From IMG/VR virus record IMGVR_UViG_3300017598_001040, positions 1 through 28,115 of that record: a stretch of DNA of 28,115 bases, one strand, 5' to 3'. Below, piece after piece: positions 1-8,643 of the stretch (its first letter is position 1; every line of letters begins with the position of its first letter). This DNA is from a virus. The position numbers were made by a program, and so were the translations under genes. The notes beneath the pieces are model-generated. The model had not been told where the DNA came from. It made no database searches and was given only the letters and a program-made list of their open reading frames with translations.

Positions 1-307
1 CTAAACCCCTCCCTTTCAAAAAACGTATACACCTAACGTCAGGAACACCGCGACTGGCTCCGTTACCTGCGTGACACTCTCTCCTGTGTCTTCTACAAGC
101 ATTCAACAAATGCCTCTCCAAGCCACTGACCTCCGTAGTGCCCATCTCCCAAACCATCGACTCAGGCACCACCAGCAACTTGTCTCCACAAACTCCGCAG
201 GACCAAATTCTATCATTTCTTTCAAAGTCTACTTTAACTGAAACGGGCTTGCCAAAGCAGCAGAGCTTACCCCTTTCCAAATCGAGAATATCAAGGTGAC
301 TTACCAT
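1..307 (-). CDS. Unknown protein with CxxC motif, 3' end cut by window edge
   Basis: An ATG at 307 opens a frame that stays open to base 1, giving about 102 codons without a stop, so the C-terminus lies outside the window. It starts 3 nt after the stop of the upstream gene, as expected in this compact operon. The visible part is rich in cysteine and histidine: KLCCFG near residue 15, WSCGVCGDK near residue 40, and a CRRHRRECH stretch near residue 78. This suggests a small zinc-binding domain. I do not recognise the family. It is the last gene of the terminase-side operon visible here, and its function is unknown. Confidence 0.55.
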   Translation of the reverse strand, partial: MVSHLDILDLERGKLCCFGKPVSVKVDFERNDRIWSCGVCGDKLLVVPESMVWEMGTTEVSGLERHLLNACRRHRRECHAGNGASRGVPDVRCIRFLKGRGL

Positions 308-310
308 CGT

Positions 311-616
311 CTATCCCCACTCTCGTAGAATCTGTTCTCGTTGCTCCACCTCCAATCTGGTAAACCAAACAAAGCATGCGTTCACGGCTATATCAATCTC
401 CAGATCCTTCCTCTCCAGCATGCCTTCTTTGATACTTTTCACTAACTCTCTGCGTCGGTCCAGGAGACCTTCTTCAGACGTGTCAAACCAGTTAATGTAC
501 TTCCGGTCCTTGGCTATCTTCTTCTCCATCCGCTGTTTAACCTTGGTCATAAACTTCGCCATAACACGTCTGGCCTTCCGCAGCTCCGGACCAGAATTAA
601 AATGCCTTATCGTCAT
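311..616 (-). CDS. Small basic protein of unknown function
   Basis: This 101-residue frame starts at an ATG preceded by a good ribosome binding site (AGGGAGG, about 8 nt upstream). The protein is strongly basic and probably mostly helical. Its N-terminal half is full of Lys/Arg (KARRVMAKFMTKVKQRMEKK near residue 14) and its C-terminal half is more acidic, ending LEVEQREQILREWG. There is no signal peptide or membrane segment. It lies downstream of the large terminase gene, separated by about 180 nt, and is followed directly by the partial gene at the window edge. I do not recognise the family. The position suggests a packaging- or head-associated accessory, but that is only context. Confidence 0.7.
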   Translation of the reverse strand: MTIRHFNSGPELRKARRVMAKFMTKVKQRMEKKIAKDRKYINWFDTSEEGLLDRRRELVKSIKEGMLERKDLEIDIAVNACFVWFTRLEVEQREQILREWG

Positions 617-641
617 TTCCTCACCTCCCTTCTAACGAACT

Positions 642-734
642 TTATTCTTCAACGTACGGTCCAACCACAGGCGCGTCTAATTGAAAATCACCCATCTTTT
701 GTGTGGTAGTATTCGCTACCTTGCTTTCGTGCAT
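642..734 (-). CDS. Possible 30-residue peptide in the gap after terminase
   Basis: The 180-nt gap between the large terminase gene and the next gene (617-796) holds one plausible short frame: ATG at 734, TAA at 642-644, 30 residues beginning MHESKVANTTTQK and ending VVGPYVEE. The amino-acid composition looks protein-like, and the stop sits just before the ribosome binding site of the next gene. However, no Shine-Dalgarno sequence precedes the ATG, and the frame is open for ten further codons upstream without an ATG. It may be a small gene, a decayed gene end, or chance. I see no convincing terminator or promoter in this gap. Confidence 0.2.
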   Translation of the reverse strand: MHESKVANTTTQKMGDFQLDAPVVGPYVEE

Positions 735-796
735 CAACGTCCATTTCTGTAACAGCCCATTTTCTTAATGATTTTAACGCATTACAGCTTTTTTAG

Positions 797-2860
797 CTAA
801 ACGATTGTCGCACGGAGCCTCTTCTTGCCTTGCACTCGGATCTTTCGTACTCGTTCCTCTTCTGCTGCAGCATTCTTCCTCCTCCTTTTCCCCACGGGTC
901 TTCCATACGAGGCTTCTTTATGCTGGAGGATGTAACAAACTCCAGCGGCGGCATCCGAGCAGTCCTTACTGCCTCCCGGAGGATGGTCAACCTTCTCTTT
1001 CTTCTTATGCTTCTCTATCTCCCTCATCTCCTTAGCCAGGATCTCATGCTGTGGCATATACAGTCGCTCATCTTTGACCGCAAGCTTCAACTCCGTATAA
1101 GGCGCTATCGAGGTATCAACCGACAGGACACCGGATCTCATCCTGGCTTTCCTAAACGACTGAATCAACATAGCCGACTGATATGAGTCCAACGTTGCCC
1201 ACTTCAGGTTCAACTCCCCACGTAGGAACATCAACAGATCTCGCACAACTTGTAAATCTACTTCATCCCCAGGGGCAGACACACATCTCAAAACACCATC
1301 CAACTGATATACCGGTGCACGTATGTCAGCAATCTCCACAAACTCGTTCGTACGCTCATTAAAGAACTTCGTTGAAGGAAGGAGCTTGTAGGCCACAATA
1401 CGCCCAATGGCAATTCCCGCTGCGTCCCCCGTCAGTCCAACATCAATATGGCTTGCAAAGATCTGGCGTTTATCGAGAATGCAATCTTCAATATACGTCT
1501 CGTCCACCAGATCCCAAAAATCGTATGTGGTCGGATCTTCATCAGCTGGAAAAATATCTGTCAGTACCACTTCATCAAGCCGGAACAGCTGCTTCCCTCC
1601 AGTCACATCAACAAAATCATCCTGAGCCTTAACAATCAATTCCTTGTACGGGATAAACGGTCTTCTTGTACCCGTAGCTATCCCTCCCAGGTCCCTCAAT
1701 GCAGCATCTATGTCCCTTTCAAACTCCGGCTTGTACTCTACCGGTACTTCCACCACGTCTTCTACATCCCTGGCAGCCTCCCGCGTTGGCACAATCCTCG
1801 TCTGTTTAAACTCGTTGCCGACTTCGACCAGGAACATCTCCCCAGAAAATCTGTCTGCTGGTAACGCTTCCCACTGGCTCATGCTCATCACGAAGATGGA
1901 CGGATCATGTCGGGCCTCCTCTATCTTTCGATCGGTAAAGTCTCCAGGATAATTCCTCGATGACACCAGCATCAATTTCCCAGGGACCTTGCCTTTCTGC
2001 ATGAACCTCGACTTCATCCTTCGTATAATCGTGGAATACAGTCTCTGTGCCTGGTCGTATTCATCCTCACCTGTGTACCGCGTATACTTACTATCTGATA
2101 CCCTCTCCATGAAATTCATCTCGTCTATGATACCACCGTAGACAGTCATTCCAAGTGCTGACGTATCAGATCCTCCTACGGGCATTACCGTAATCTGATG
2201 CGGGAACCGAAGCTCAGACTTTATCTGGGTGTCATACGTAAAATGCTCCTGGAAATACTTCGAGTACTTAAGCATTCCCGCAAACTCTTCGAACACTACC
2301 TTCTTCGCCAGCGTCAACGTCTTACTTTGCATAATAAATTTGATCTGAGTTCCTGGAGCTAACTCAAACTCCAGCTGCGGGTTGTGATAGCAACTTAGCA
2401 CATACAGCATGTAAGCTATCGAATCATTCGCAAAAAAGTTCTTTCCTATTCCTATAGCTCCAGTAAGGACTGCTTCCACATAACCTGGAGTCGTGAATAG
2501 TCGGTACAGCTCGCTTTTAATCACTGGCCTGATGATCCCCTTCTGGTTCAGAAAATCCGCCGACTCCACAAACTCTTCTATGTCCGCTACCCGCTCTACC
2601 TTCAGCCCCCTTTTTTGCAGAAGCCAGCTTGAATCCTTGGCCTCTATTGCCTTCTGTAAATTCAGTAAGAAGCCGTGGGCGTCTCCTAACCGTACATGAG
2701 CTACACCATCCACTTCCAACTTTGGACATGAGGAGACAAGGAGCTTCATCATCTCTTCCTCACGCATCGACAGTCCATTCTTCTTCGCTGCCTGGAGGGC
2801 GTACCCTACCGCAGCACTTACCGGCAGTACCTTAGATTCAGCTCTCGTCCACGTTGGCAT
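797..2860 (-). CDS. terL: Phage terminase large subunit (ATPase and nuclease)
   Basis: This is the DNA-packaging motor, which pumps genome into the prohead with ATP and cuts the concatemer. The 687-residue protein shows the expected two halves. The ATPase half has a Walker A-like loop GAIGIGK (134-140), a Walker B GGIIDE (242-247) with the catalytic Glu, and a coupling motif VSSRN (299-303). The nuclease half is RNase H-like with acidic motifs HIDVGLTGD (Asp473), ATLDSYQS (Asp558) and GSKDCSDAAAG (Asp633/Asp636). The C-terminus is very basic. The frame extends 21 codons further upstream, but the ATG at 2860 has GAGGAGG 9 nt before it and is preferred. It overlaps the end of the small-subunit candidate by 23 nt, which suggests translational coupling. 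The P-loop is slightly non-canonical. Confidence 0.93.
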   Translation of the reverse strand: MPTWTRAESKVLPVSAAVGYALQAAKKNGLSMREEEMMKLLVSSCPKLEVDGVAHVRLGDAHGFLLNLQKAIEAKDSSWLLQKRGLKVERVADIEEFVESADFLNQKGIIRPVIKSELYRLFTTPGYVEAVLTGAIGIGKNFFANDSIAYMLYVLSCYHNPQLEFELAPGTQIKFIMQSKTLTLAKKVVFEEFAGMLKYSKYFQEHFTYDTQIKSELRFPHQITVMPVGGSDTSALGMTVYGGIIDEMNFMERVSDSKYTRYTGEDEYDQAQRLYSTIIRRMKSRFMQKGKVPGKLMLVSSRNYPGDFTDRKIEEARHDPSIFVMSMSQWEALPADRFSGEMFLVEVGNEFKQTRIVPTREAARDVEDVVEVPVEYKPEFERDIDAALRDLGGIATGTRRPFIPYKELIVKAQDDFVDVTGGKQLFRLDEVVLTDIFPADEDPTTYDFWDLVDETYIEDCILDKRQIFASHIDVGLTGDAAGIAIGRIVAYKLLPSTKFFNERTNEFVEIADIRAPVYQLDGVLRCVSAPGDEVDLQVVRDLLMFLRGELNLKWATLDSYQSAMLIQSFRKARMRSGVLSVDTSIAPYTELKLAVKDERLYMPQHEILAKEMREIEKHKKKEKVDHPPGGSKDCSDAAAGVCYILQHKEASYGRPVGKRRRKNAAAEEERVRKIRVQGKKRLRATIV

Positions 2861-3617
2861 CGTCTTCAGCCTCCTCTTCTTCCTCCTCCTCTGGAGGTTC
2901 AAGGGTGTAATGACCCTCGTCATCGAGTGCCAACGTCAACGCCTTCTTCTCAGCCATATCCAGGAAGTCATTCGTGGCCTGAATCATCGCTACGCCACCA
3001 CCCTGAATCGTGTTGGCTACCAAACCGTCAAATCTGTGCTTTATATTCAAATTGAACTCTGAGGGCTTGCTGTCGAGTACGCCAAGTTCTATTGCCCGGC
3101 CTATGTAGCTGTCGAGCAGTTCGCCCGCTACCCTCACCATTCTATCCGTCGCCTTCAGAGGCATTCCCATCTGCTTTTCACGGGCATACTGCAATTCTAC
3201 TCTTTCAAGCTGTACGTTAATCAGCCACCTTTTCGAGCCCATGGCATCAAGCCTTTCGTATATTCGCTTTCCCTTCCTCTTTAAAACCGACTTCCCTCCT
3301 TCCCCTCTCAGCTGCTGCAGGTCTGCTAAAACTCTGTCTCGAAAGGCAACTACAGACCTCCACAGGGATCTCGCCGTTGAGTTTCTTCGGACTCCCCAAT
3401 CCCGCTGAGCTATGTTTACTATGTGATTCGGCGGTTGCCCAATCTTCAGCCTGTGGTAAACCTCCGCCAACTGTCTATCACTCAGTTCCGCAAGCCACAG
3501 GGGACGTCCACCCTTCTTAGACTTGCAGGCTTCTCTCAACTGCTTCATCCTCGTCGCACCGGTAACTTCCGTCTGGTCCTCTATGCTTAGGACCTCTTGC
3601 TCTTTTCCATTTTCCAT
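2838..3617 (-). CDS. Putative terminase small subunit
   Basis: This 259-residue protein sits directly upstream of terL and overlaps it, the classic position of the DNA-recognition subunit of the packaging enzyme. The N-terminal third (about residues 40-75) reads like a helix-turn-helix region: SDRQLAEVYHRLKIGQPPNHI. The middle is basic and helical. The C-terminus is a long acidic tail containing a run of Glu residues (about 238-259). Small terminases are poorly conserved, so the call rests on position, DNA-binding-like N-terminus and size; the protein is somewhat longer than many small subunits. The Shine-Dalgarno sequence before the ATG is weak (GGATTAG). Another DNA-binding role cannot be excluded. 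Confidence 0.55.
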   Translation of the reverse strand: MENGKEQEVLSIEDQTEVTGATRMKQLREACKSKKGGRPLWLAELSDRQLAEVYHRLKIGQPPNHIVNIAQRDWGVRRNSTARSLWRSVVAFRDRVLADLQQLRGEGGKSVLKRKGKRIYERLDAMGSKRWLINVQLERVELQYAREKQMGMPLKATDRMVRVAGELLDSYIGRAIELGVLDSKPSEFNLNIKHRFDGLVANTIQGGGVAMIQATNDFLDMAEKKALTLALDDEGHYTLEPPEEEEEEEAEDDANVDES

Positions 3618-3620
3618 CGT

Positions 3621-4511
3621 CTAATCCATTAAATCATCTATCGCATCGACTTCTCCGGTAGTTGGCACCTCTACTTCTTCCAGGAAGTCTTTATGCTGGT
3701 CAACGAACTCATCTACGTCCATCAACAGGATCATCCGTGCAACTACAGAATCGAACGTGAAGCCGTGCGACTGAACTTCCCGCGCCTGCGATTGCACCAA
3801 CTTGTACCCCTTCGGATCCATTCTAACCCAGATACAATTCTTACCTCCAAAGTCGAGAAACATAAAATGAAAGGGAAGGGTATCTCCGTACTTCGTAAAC
3901 AGCCTGTTAAGAAGCAAACTTAAATCATCAATCGTCTTCAGCTCCTCTCTGGCAGCATCAAAATCCTTCTTCATATCATCACTTGGCAGAGACTCCCGCG
4001 CCTGATCTATAAGCTCCTCGAACTCGTCCATGTCCACAAAGCCCAGATCGTGAGGCAGCTCCTCTGGCTCCACCTGGGACTTCTCCATGTACTTCTCAAC
4101 AAAACTCGTAAACTTCCTCGGAGAAATCTTGCCCCTGATCTTATTCATTCGGACAGTCTGCCTCATCTGTTCTATCTCATCCATCCTATCAGGGGCTGCG
4201 ACAATACACCGCACACTTTCTGCATCCAGTAGCCTCTGCTGCTCGTAACGGTGCTCTCCGTCGATAATCCTGAACTTCCCTTCCTCAATTGGCACGACCA
4301 ACGGGTAATCAAGGAAGCCCACATCTTCTACATTCTCAGAAAGCATATCAAATTCGTCAGGTGACATCTCATTCGGATTCCATGGATTCGCCTCCAAGCG
4401 TCCGATAGGAATATCTGCTACATCTCCGTGATCCCACTTGATACTTTTCCCGATGACTCTCTTGGTCTGCACCTTCTCTGCTTTCTTGTTTTTCAGTCTC
4501 ATTTTTGCCAT
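3621..4511 (-). CDS. ParB-like nuclease-domain (ParB/Srx fold) protein
   Basis: The N-terminal part (about residues 33-110) matches the ParB/sulfiredoxin-like domain: IPIGRLEANPWNPN, then a segment on not going wrong in direction (SENVEDVGFLDYPLVV), then the signature RIIDGEHRYEQQ, with GEHRY at 85-89. This domain binds CTP in chromosomal ParB and acts as a nuclease or DNA-handling module in phages. The rest (about 110-296) is not recognised and ends in the acidic tail VDAIDDLMD. The ATG at 4511 has GGAGG 7 nt upstream and is preferred over a TTG at 4517. A palindromic operator-like site lies 18 nt before the start, in the end of the previous gene. It is next to terminase genes, a frequent phage arrangement. 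Confidence 0.8.
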   Translation of the reverse strand: MAKMRLKNKKAEKVQTKRVIGKSIKWDHGDVADIPIGRLEANPWNPNEMSPDEFDMLSENVEDVGFLDYPLVVPIEEGKFRIIDGEHRYEQQRLLDAESVRCIVAAPDRMDEIEQMRQTVRMNKIRGKISPRKFTSFVEKYMEKSQVEPEELPHDLGFVDMDEFEELIDQARESLPSDDMKKDFDAAREELKTIDDLSLLLNRLFTKYGDTLPFHFMFLDFGGKNCIWVRMDPKGYKLVQSQAREVQSHGFTFDSVVARMILLMDVDEFVDQHKDFLEEVEVPTTGEVDAIDDLMD

Positions 4512-4522
4512 ACTCAAACCTC

Positions 4523-5539
4523 CTACTTTGCAAGCGCTTGCAGCGAATCGGCCACTATCGTCTTCCCCACTTCAGTTCCGTACGGGTGGCTCCATGCTTT
4601 AGCATGCTTGGCCTCTAACATCTTCTTCAGCATTGGCTCTGACCTCTCAGGCTCGATTAAAACGTTCGCTCCGCACACGATCGTCTCAGGCCTCTCCGTA
4701 TTCGGGCGCACAGTAAAACATCTTGCTCCAAGGATACATGCCTCTTCTTGAATGCCTCCACTATCCGTGAAAACAAATGGAGCATTCGCTATCGCCTCCC
4801 ACATTTTCCTCGGTAGATACGGCATCGCCATAACAATTTCATTCGGCATCTGGATACTATGCTGACTAATCATCCTGTGCGTAAAGGGATGGACCGGGTA
4901 GATCGCCGTTCTTGCTCCTATCTCCTTTATAAAATCTGAGATTGCATTCAACGTATGCTGGAACAGCCACGGATTCGCCACCAACTCGCTTCTGTGCAGT
5001 GTCACTAAACAACTTCCACCTTCGCGTCTTTTTGCCTTCCAGGCATCAATAACGTCAACCACTGTGTTACCTACTACAAACGTCTCTCCTTCACAGTCCT
5101 CATCTATACAGGTGTCTTCGTGTTCTATGAGAGGACAGAACAGCAGGTCAGAGGCATGATCCACCATCATCCTATTCCGTTCCTCTCTCATTCTGAAGTC
5201 TCCTGATCTCAGGCCAGCCTCTACGTGTACAAGCATAATCTTGCGATGGACAGCGGCTAACGCTCCAAGTACAGTGGAGGTCGTGTCGCCTTGAACAAAG
5301 ACTATATCTGCGCCATTCATATGCTGAGCACTCTCCCCAAAGAACGTACTCATCTCCAACATAACAACGTCTTCCAAAGGATACTGCAACTCGTCAAAAA
5401 CGTTTAAGCCCATCGCACTGCTGAAGTGCTGGCCGGTAAACAGAACCTTGACCCGCATATTTCGCCTTGCTGCTTCTACTACAGGCCAAAGCTTAATAAT
5501 CTCCGGCCTCGTCCCCATAACAAAGACCGCATTCTTCAT
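4523..5539 (-). CDS. wecB: Non-hydrolysing UDP-N-acetylglucosamine 2-epimerase
   Basis: The enzyme interconverts UDP-GlcNAc and UDP-ManNAc in the cytoplasm, feeding surface or virion glycan synthesis. The 338-residue length is close to the family norm (about 360-380, slightly short). The family motifs are present in order: MGTRPEIIK (8-16), FTGQH (34-38), QGDTTS (83-88), HVEAGLRS (105-112), a VVGNTVVD stretch near 155-162, TDSGGIQEE (258-266) and TERPE (281-285). The ATG overlaps the stop of the SDR gene (TAATG), so translation is coupled. Its last codons (LQALAK) are encoded by the palindrome at 4529-4542. A hydrolysing NeuC-type epimerase is a less likely alternative. Confidence 0.9.
   Translation of the reverse strand: MKNAVFVMGTRPEIIKLWPVVEAARRNMRVKVLFTGQHFSSAMGLNVFDELQYPLEDVVMLEMSTFFGESAQHMNGADIVFVQGDTTSTVLGALAAVHRKIMLVHVEAGLRSGDFRMREERNRMMVDHASDLLFCPLIEHEDTCIDEDCEGETFVVGNTVVDVIDAWKAKRREGGSCLVTLHRSELVANPWLFQHTLNAISDFIKEIGARTAIYPVHPFTHRMISQHSIQMPNEIVMAMPYLPRKMWEAIANAPFVFTDSGGIQEEACILGARCFTVRPNTERPETIVCGANVLIEPERSEPMLKKMLEAKHAKAWSHPYGTEVGKTIVADSLQALAK
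4529..4542. promoter_or_regulatory. Dispersed palindrome, copy 1 (TGCAAGCGCTTGCA)
   Basis: This is a perfect 14-bp palindrome in the last codons of the wecB-like gene, 18 nt before the start of the ParB-like gene and just upstream of its ribosome binding site. It matches the cre-like pattern TGNNANCGNTNNCA bound by LacI/CcpA-type regulators. Here it reads as CTG CAA GCG CTT GCA AAG on the minus strand. The function is inferred from repetition across the window. Confidence 0.75.
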
Positions 5540-6555
5540 TAGTTCCCCTCCTTTACCCTTTCGTCAAAACCCGCAGTAACGAGTTCCATCCTCTTTCTGT
5601 AATATTCTACAGTCTTCTCCAGCCCTTCTATGAGCCCAACCTCTGGAAGCCAGCCTGCTGCCGTCAGTTCGAGTGACTGTTCTATCTGCTTCACCCTAGC
5701 ATCAATCGTCCTGGACTCCACATATCTTTTCTCCGCCCCAGGGACTACCTCTGTAATGGCATCAGCTATCTCATTCACCGACGTCATGTGCTCCGGAACT
5801 ATGCTTACAGTTCTATTCTTGAAAACGTCAAAATTGTCAATTATCGTTGCTACCCCCCTGGCAAGATCTTCGCAGTAAAAATGCTGCCTTTGTTGTGTAC
5901 CATCTCCATGAATTACCATCGGCCTCCCAAGCAGCACATTGCGGACAAAATACCACGTTACTATGTTCCTACGCATCCTCGGTCCATACTGCGTCCCAAA
6001 TCTGAAGATAGAGAACGGAACCTCAAATTGATACCAGTTGTCGTGACAAATCATCTCCATGCCCAACTTGTTATCCACATACTGGTGGTAGCAATCCGAC
6101 AATAAAATCCGCTGCTCATCGTTCGCTACCTTACCTTTCTCATTCTCCTGGAACATGCCTGACAGCAGACTTGAGCTGGAAATCGACACCCTTCGTACCT
6201 TATTTACACCGAGAGCTTTGTTGTCAGCTATAGCATCATGAATCGTGGCCAATCCAACAGTACCAGGCATCCAGGCAGCCCTCTGCCCGAGAGCAGCTGC
6301 TACCGTGTGGCTAATACCGGCTAGGTGGATAACTTCCTCAATTTCTAATTCAGCCAACAGCTTCCTCATACCTTCAGGATCAGTAACATCTACCTTCGAA
6401 AACCAAATCGGCTCCTCCGGCCCCATATCGTCAATAATTTCATCTGCATTTGAATCGTCAATATCCGTAATGACAACTTTGTACCCTCTTGCCTGTAATT
6501 CATGGGCAATGTAGCCACCGAGAAAGCCCGCGCCTCCAGTAATTAAAACTTTCAT
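5539..6555 (-). CDS. NAD-dependent sugar epimerase/dehydratase (extended SDR)
   Basis: This is a nucleotide-sugar-modifying enzyme of the GalE-like extended short-chain dehydrogenase family, 338 residues. The dinucleotide-binding loop GGAGFLGG is at residues 7-14, acidic DIDD at 31-34 favours NAD(H), and IHLAGIS follows near 76. A Ser-rich strand is at 125-130, and the catalytic YVDNK (Tyr159, Lys163) is present. FRFGTQYGP and GDGTQQR in the second half are typical of sugar-nucleotide binding. The start has GGAGGG 6 nt upstream. It lies between an SGNH hydrolase and the 2-epimerase in a sugar island, so it probably makes or converts a UDP- or dTDP-sugar. The exact substrate cannot be told. 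Confidence 0.85.
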   Translation of the reverse strand: MKVLITGGAGFLGGYIAHELQARGYKVVITDIDDSNADEIIDDMGPEEPIWFSKVDVTDPEGMRKLLAELEIEEVIHLAGISHTVAAALGQRAAWMPGTVGLATIHDAIADNKALGVNKVRRVSISSSSLLSGMFQENEKGKVANDEQRILLSDCYHQYVDNKLGMEMICHDNWYQFEVPFSIFRFGTQYGPRMRRNIVTWYFVRNVLLGRPMVIHGDGTQQRQHFYCEDLARGVATIIDNFDVFKNRTVSIVPEHMTSVNEIADAITEVVPGAEKRYVESRTIDARVKQIEQSLELTAAGWLPEVGLIEGLEKTVEYYRKRMELVTAGFDERVKEGN

Positions 6556-6556
6556 T

Positions 6557-7174
6557 TCATCCCTCCAGGATTTTCGTTTTTTTCGTTACCATTCTTCTCA
6601 CACCATACAAACGCCTTCTTTCTATTGCATCAGCTACCTTCTCCGCTATCATCTTGTACCCGCTATTATTCATGTGCACTCCGTCTGCATAACAACTGTC
6701 TGGCAACTCTCGTAGATCAACAAGTGAAATCTTCCAGCCAGCGGCGATTGCCTGGAGATACTCATTATACTCATCAATCATCTCCTGGTCGCAGAAATCA
6801 GGCGCTCCAAAACCACTAAGATCTGGGATCGTACACAAATACGACACCTTATCAAATCTCTGAGCTATCCTTAAAATCGCCTCCACGTGCTCCGAGTACC
6901 TATCTGGCGGTGTCCTCACCTGCATTTTCGCATCGTTCGTCCCGACTAACAGGACCAGCTCGGCAGCCTCTGGATAGCCTCGTACAACATCGTATGCTCG
7001 CTTGTAGACTTCTATCGATATTTCCCCAGCCACCCCAGCATTGATACAATTCCAATTCTGGCCGTGCCTACTGTACAGCAACAGCTCCAGCTCTATCGGG
7101 TAGCCCCTCCATCGTTCATCTCTACTTCCCTCAGTCAAGCTATCACCAAGGCATATTATCGAACCGTAGATCAT
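6557..7174 (-). CDS. SGNH/GDSL hydrolase (esterase or deacylase)
   Basis: This 205-residue serine hydrolase shows all family blocks: GDSLTEG (10-16, nucleophile Ser12), NAGVAGE (45-51, oxyanion Gly), VGTND (77-81, oxyanion Asn) and DGVHMNNSGY (164-173, catalytic Asp164 and His167). Such enzymes remove acyl groups from sugars, lipids or peptidoglycan. It has no signal peptide, so it acts in the cytoplasm or is packed in virions. A perfect AAAGGAGGTGA ribosome binding site precedes the ATG. Its neighbours are a glycosyltransferase and sugar-nucleotide enzymes, so a carbohydrate O- or N-deacetylase role is plausible. Confidence 0.88.
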   Translation of the reverse strand: MIYGSIICLGDSLTEGSRDERWRGYPIELELLLYSRHGQNWNCINAGVAGEISIEVYKRAYDVVRGYPEAAELVLLVGTNDAKMQVRTPPDRYSEHVEAILRIAQRFDKVSYLCTIPDLSGFGAPDFCDQEMIDEYNEYLQAIAAGWKISLVDLRELPDSCYADGVHMNNSGYKMIAEKVADAIERRRLYGVRRMVTKKTKILEG

Positions 7175-7188
7175 TCCATCACCTCCTT

Positions 7189-8643
7189 TCAGGAAAAAAA
7201 CGCTTCTACGTCATAGGAATCAGCCTTTTCAAACTCCGGCTGTCTGCCTCCCAGATCCTTCAGCCATGGCAGCTCAGACAGAAACATGTACATCATCTGC
7301 GCTGTGAATCTGCCCTTAGAGCCTTGGCTAAAACAAGCAATTCGGTAAGCATTGTCATCGCCTCTAACAATCGATTGTATGAGATCCCGGATATGGAACT
7401 TTTTAGGCATGCGGTCTACATGACTCAACACCAACCGTGAATTCGGGTTCAGCCTCTTCGTCCCTCCGAGCTTCGGGGGCGGCCATCTTCCGGCTACGAG
7501 ATTCTTGATCCTATCATGAATATCCAGGAGGCACTTCTCCTCGTGGTATTCCTCTTCTACCCACTCCGGCACCCACGAAATCCTCTTGCATGCTTCCTCG
7601 TAATTCTCGTAAATCCACTTTAGCCATCCATAGGCTTGATTTCCGTTCTTGTACTTAAACGGATACTTTGACCACCTATCCTTCAACAGTGCCGCTGCCC
7701 ACGGGAGATCAGGCAAAACTGCAACTATACCCGTTACCAGCTGTTCTACAAAGCCTACTGAGAATCCCTCTATCCTCGATGAAGCCAGGTACGCATGGGC
7801 TTTACAACATCTCTCTACAAACTCGTCAGGGGGCACACGTTCTAAAACCTCAAAGCCTGGTGGAATCCTCTCCCCCGGGGTCCACCCAGTCGGGCTCGTG
7901 ATCACAATCCTTATCGGCCTACCCGCAGCGAAAAACTTCTCGTAGATTTCTACAAGGAATCGCTTCCTCTTCATGGCATTCAGGCGTCCACCAAAAAACA
8001 AGGTAAACTTGGCATTCTTCCTCTTTACCTTACTCTTCACCCGCCTCACTCTCTCAAATGAAATCCCCTTAACAGCAATCCACGACTTCCTGCTTACCTC
8101 GCTACAAATCTTCTCTTTAAAGAATCGCCTACAGGCCCGGAGCGCAGTCGCCTTCTCCAGGGTCGTGTGAAAAATGGGCTGGCACATTGCATATGAAAAC
8201 GACCGTGAGATCAGATCAATATCCTCAAGATTCTTCAACATCGGAGAACTGTAATCTGCTGCCATGGCCTCATCTACAATTACAGGAATATACTCCTTTT
8301 CTCCTCGCCATAGCATCCTCTGAATATGTCCGGCAATGCCGGTCCTGACTACCATGACAGCATCAGCAAACAGCTTCGGGTATCCGTAATTCAGGTACTC
8401 GTCAAGATTAGGAGGCATCGTTCCCATCAGCTCGTTAAATCTTCTATACTTCCCCAATTTCACGTAGTGCAGGCCCTCTACCTTCGGGACCTTATCTATA
8501 AACCTCAAATCAGCCGGGAGAATGAGGTATAGCGTCCCATTTCGGAACTTCCGTATCACCCTTGCCATCCTCTGATATATCAGGACTTCGGGCTCTGAGA
8601 GAGCGTTCGTATGACTACAACACGCTACCGCTGCTATCCTCAT
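7189..8643 (-). CDS. Glycosyltransferase, GT4/GT-B type
   Basis: The 484-residue protein has the second Rossmann half of a GT-B glycosyltransferase: FTLFFGGRLNAMKRK near 232, then IRIVITSPTG, EVLERVPPDEFVERCCKAHAYLASS, and the acceptor/donor-binding signature SSRIEGFSVGFVEQLVTG (near 296-313), which corresponds to the E-x7-E motif. The last roughly 110 residues (after about 375) are not part of a standard GT4 enzyme and are not recognised; they include DLIQSIVRGDDNAYRIACFS. It transfers a sugar from an activated donor to an unknown acceptor. The start ATG overlaps the stop of the acyltransferase gene and has AAAGGAG upstream. It belongs to the sugar island. Confidence 0.8.
   Translation of the reverse strand: MRIAAVACCSHTNALSEPEVLIYQRMARVIRKFRNGTLYLILPADLRFIDKVPKVEGLHYVKLGKYRRFNELMGTMPPNLDEYLNYGYPKLFADAVMVVRTGIAGHIQRMLWRGEKEYIPVIVDEAMAADYSSPMLKNLEDIDLISRSFSYAMCQPIFHTTLEKATALRACRRFFKEKICSEVSRKSWIAVKGISFERVRRVKSKVKRKNAKFTLFFGGRLNAMKRKRFLVEIYEKFFAAGRPIRIVITSPTGWTPGERIPPGFEVLERVPPDEFVERCCKAHAYLASSRIEGFSVGFVEQLVTGIVAVLPDLPWAAALLKDRWSKYPFKYKNGNQAYGWLKWIYENYEEACKRISWVPEWVEEEYHEEKCLLDIHDRIKNLVAGRWPPPKLGGTKRLNPNSRLVLSHVDRMPKKFHIRDLIQSIVRGDDNAYRIACFSQGSKGRFTAQMMYMFLSELPWLKDLGGRQPEFEKADSYDVEAFFS

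Noticed and set aside
617-796. Terminator or promoter after the terminase gene
   Set aside because: Only a weak AGCT-A-AGCT inverted repeat without a T-run and no acceptable -35/-10 pair were seen; the only candidate content is the 30-residue frame.
5788-6105. Long plus-strand frames antiparallel to the sugar genes and elsewhere
   Set aside because: They lie opposite well-supported minus-strand genes with recognisable domains, have no ribosome binding sites and no recognisable protein features; they are shadows.
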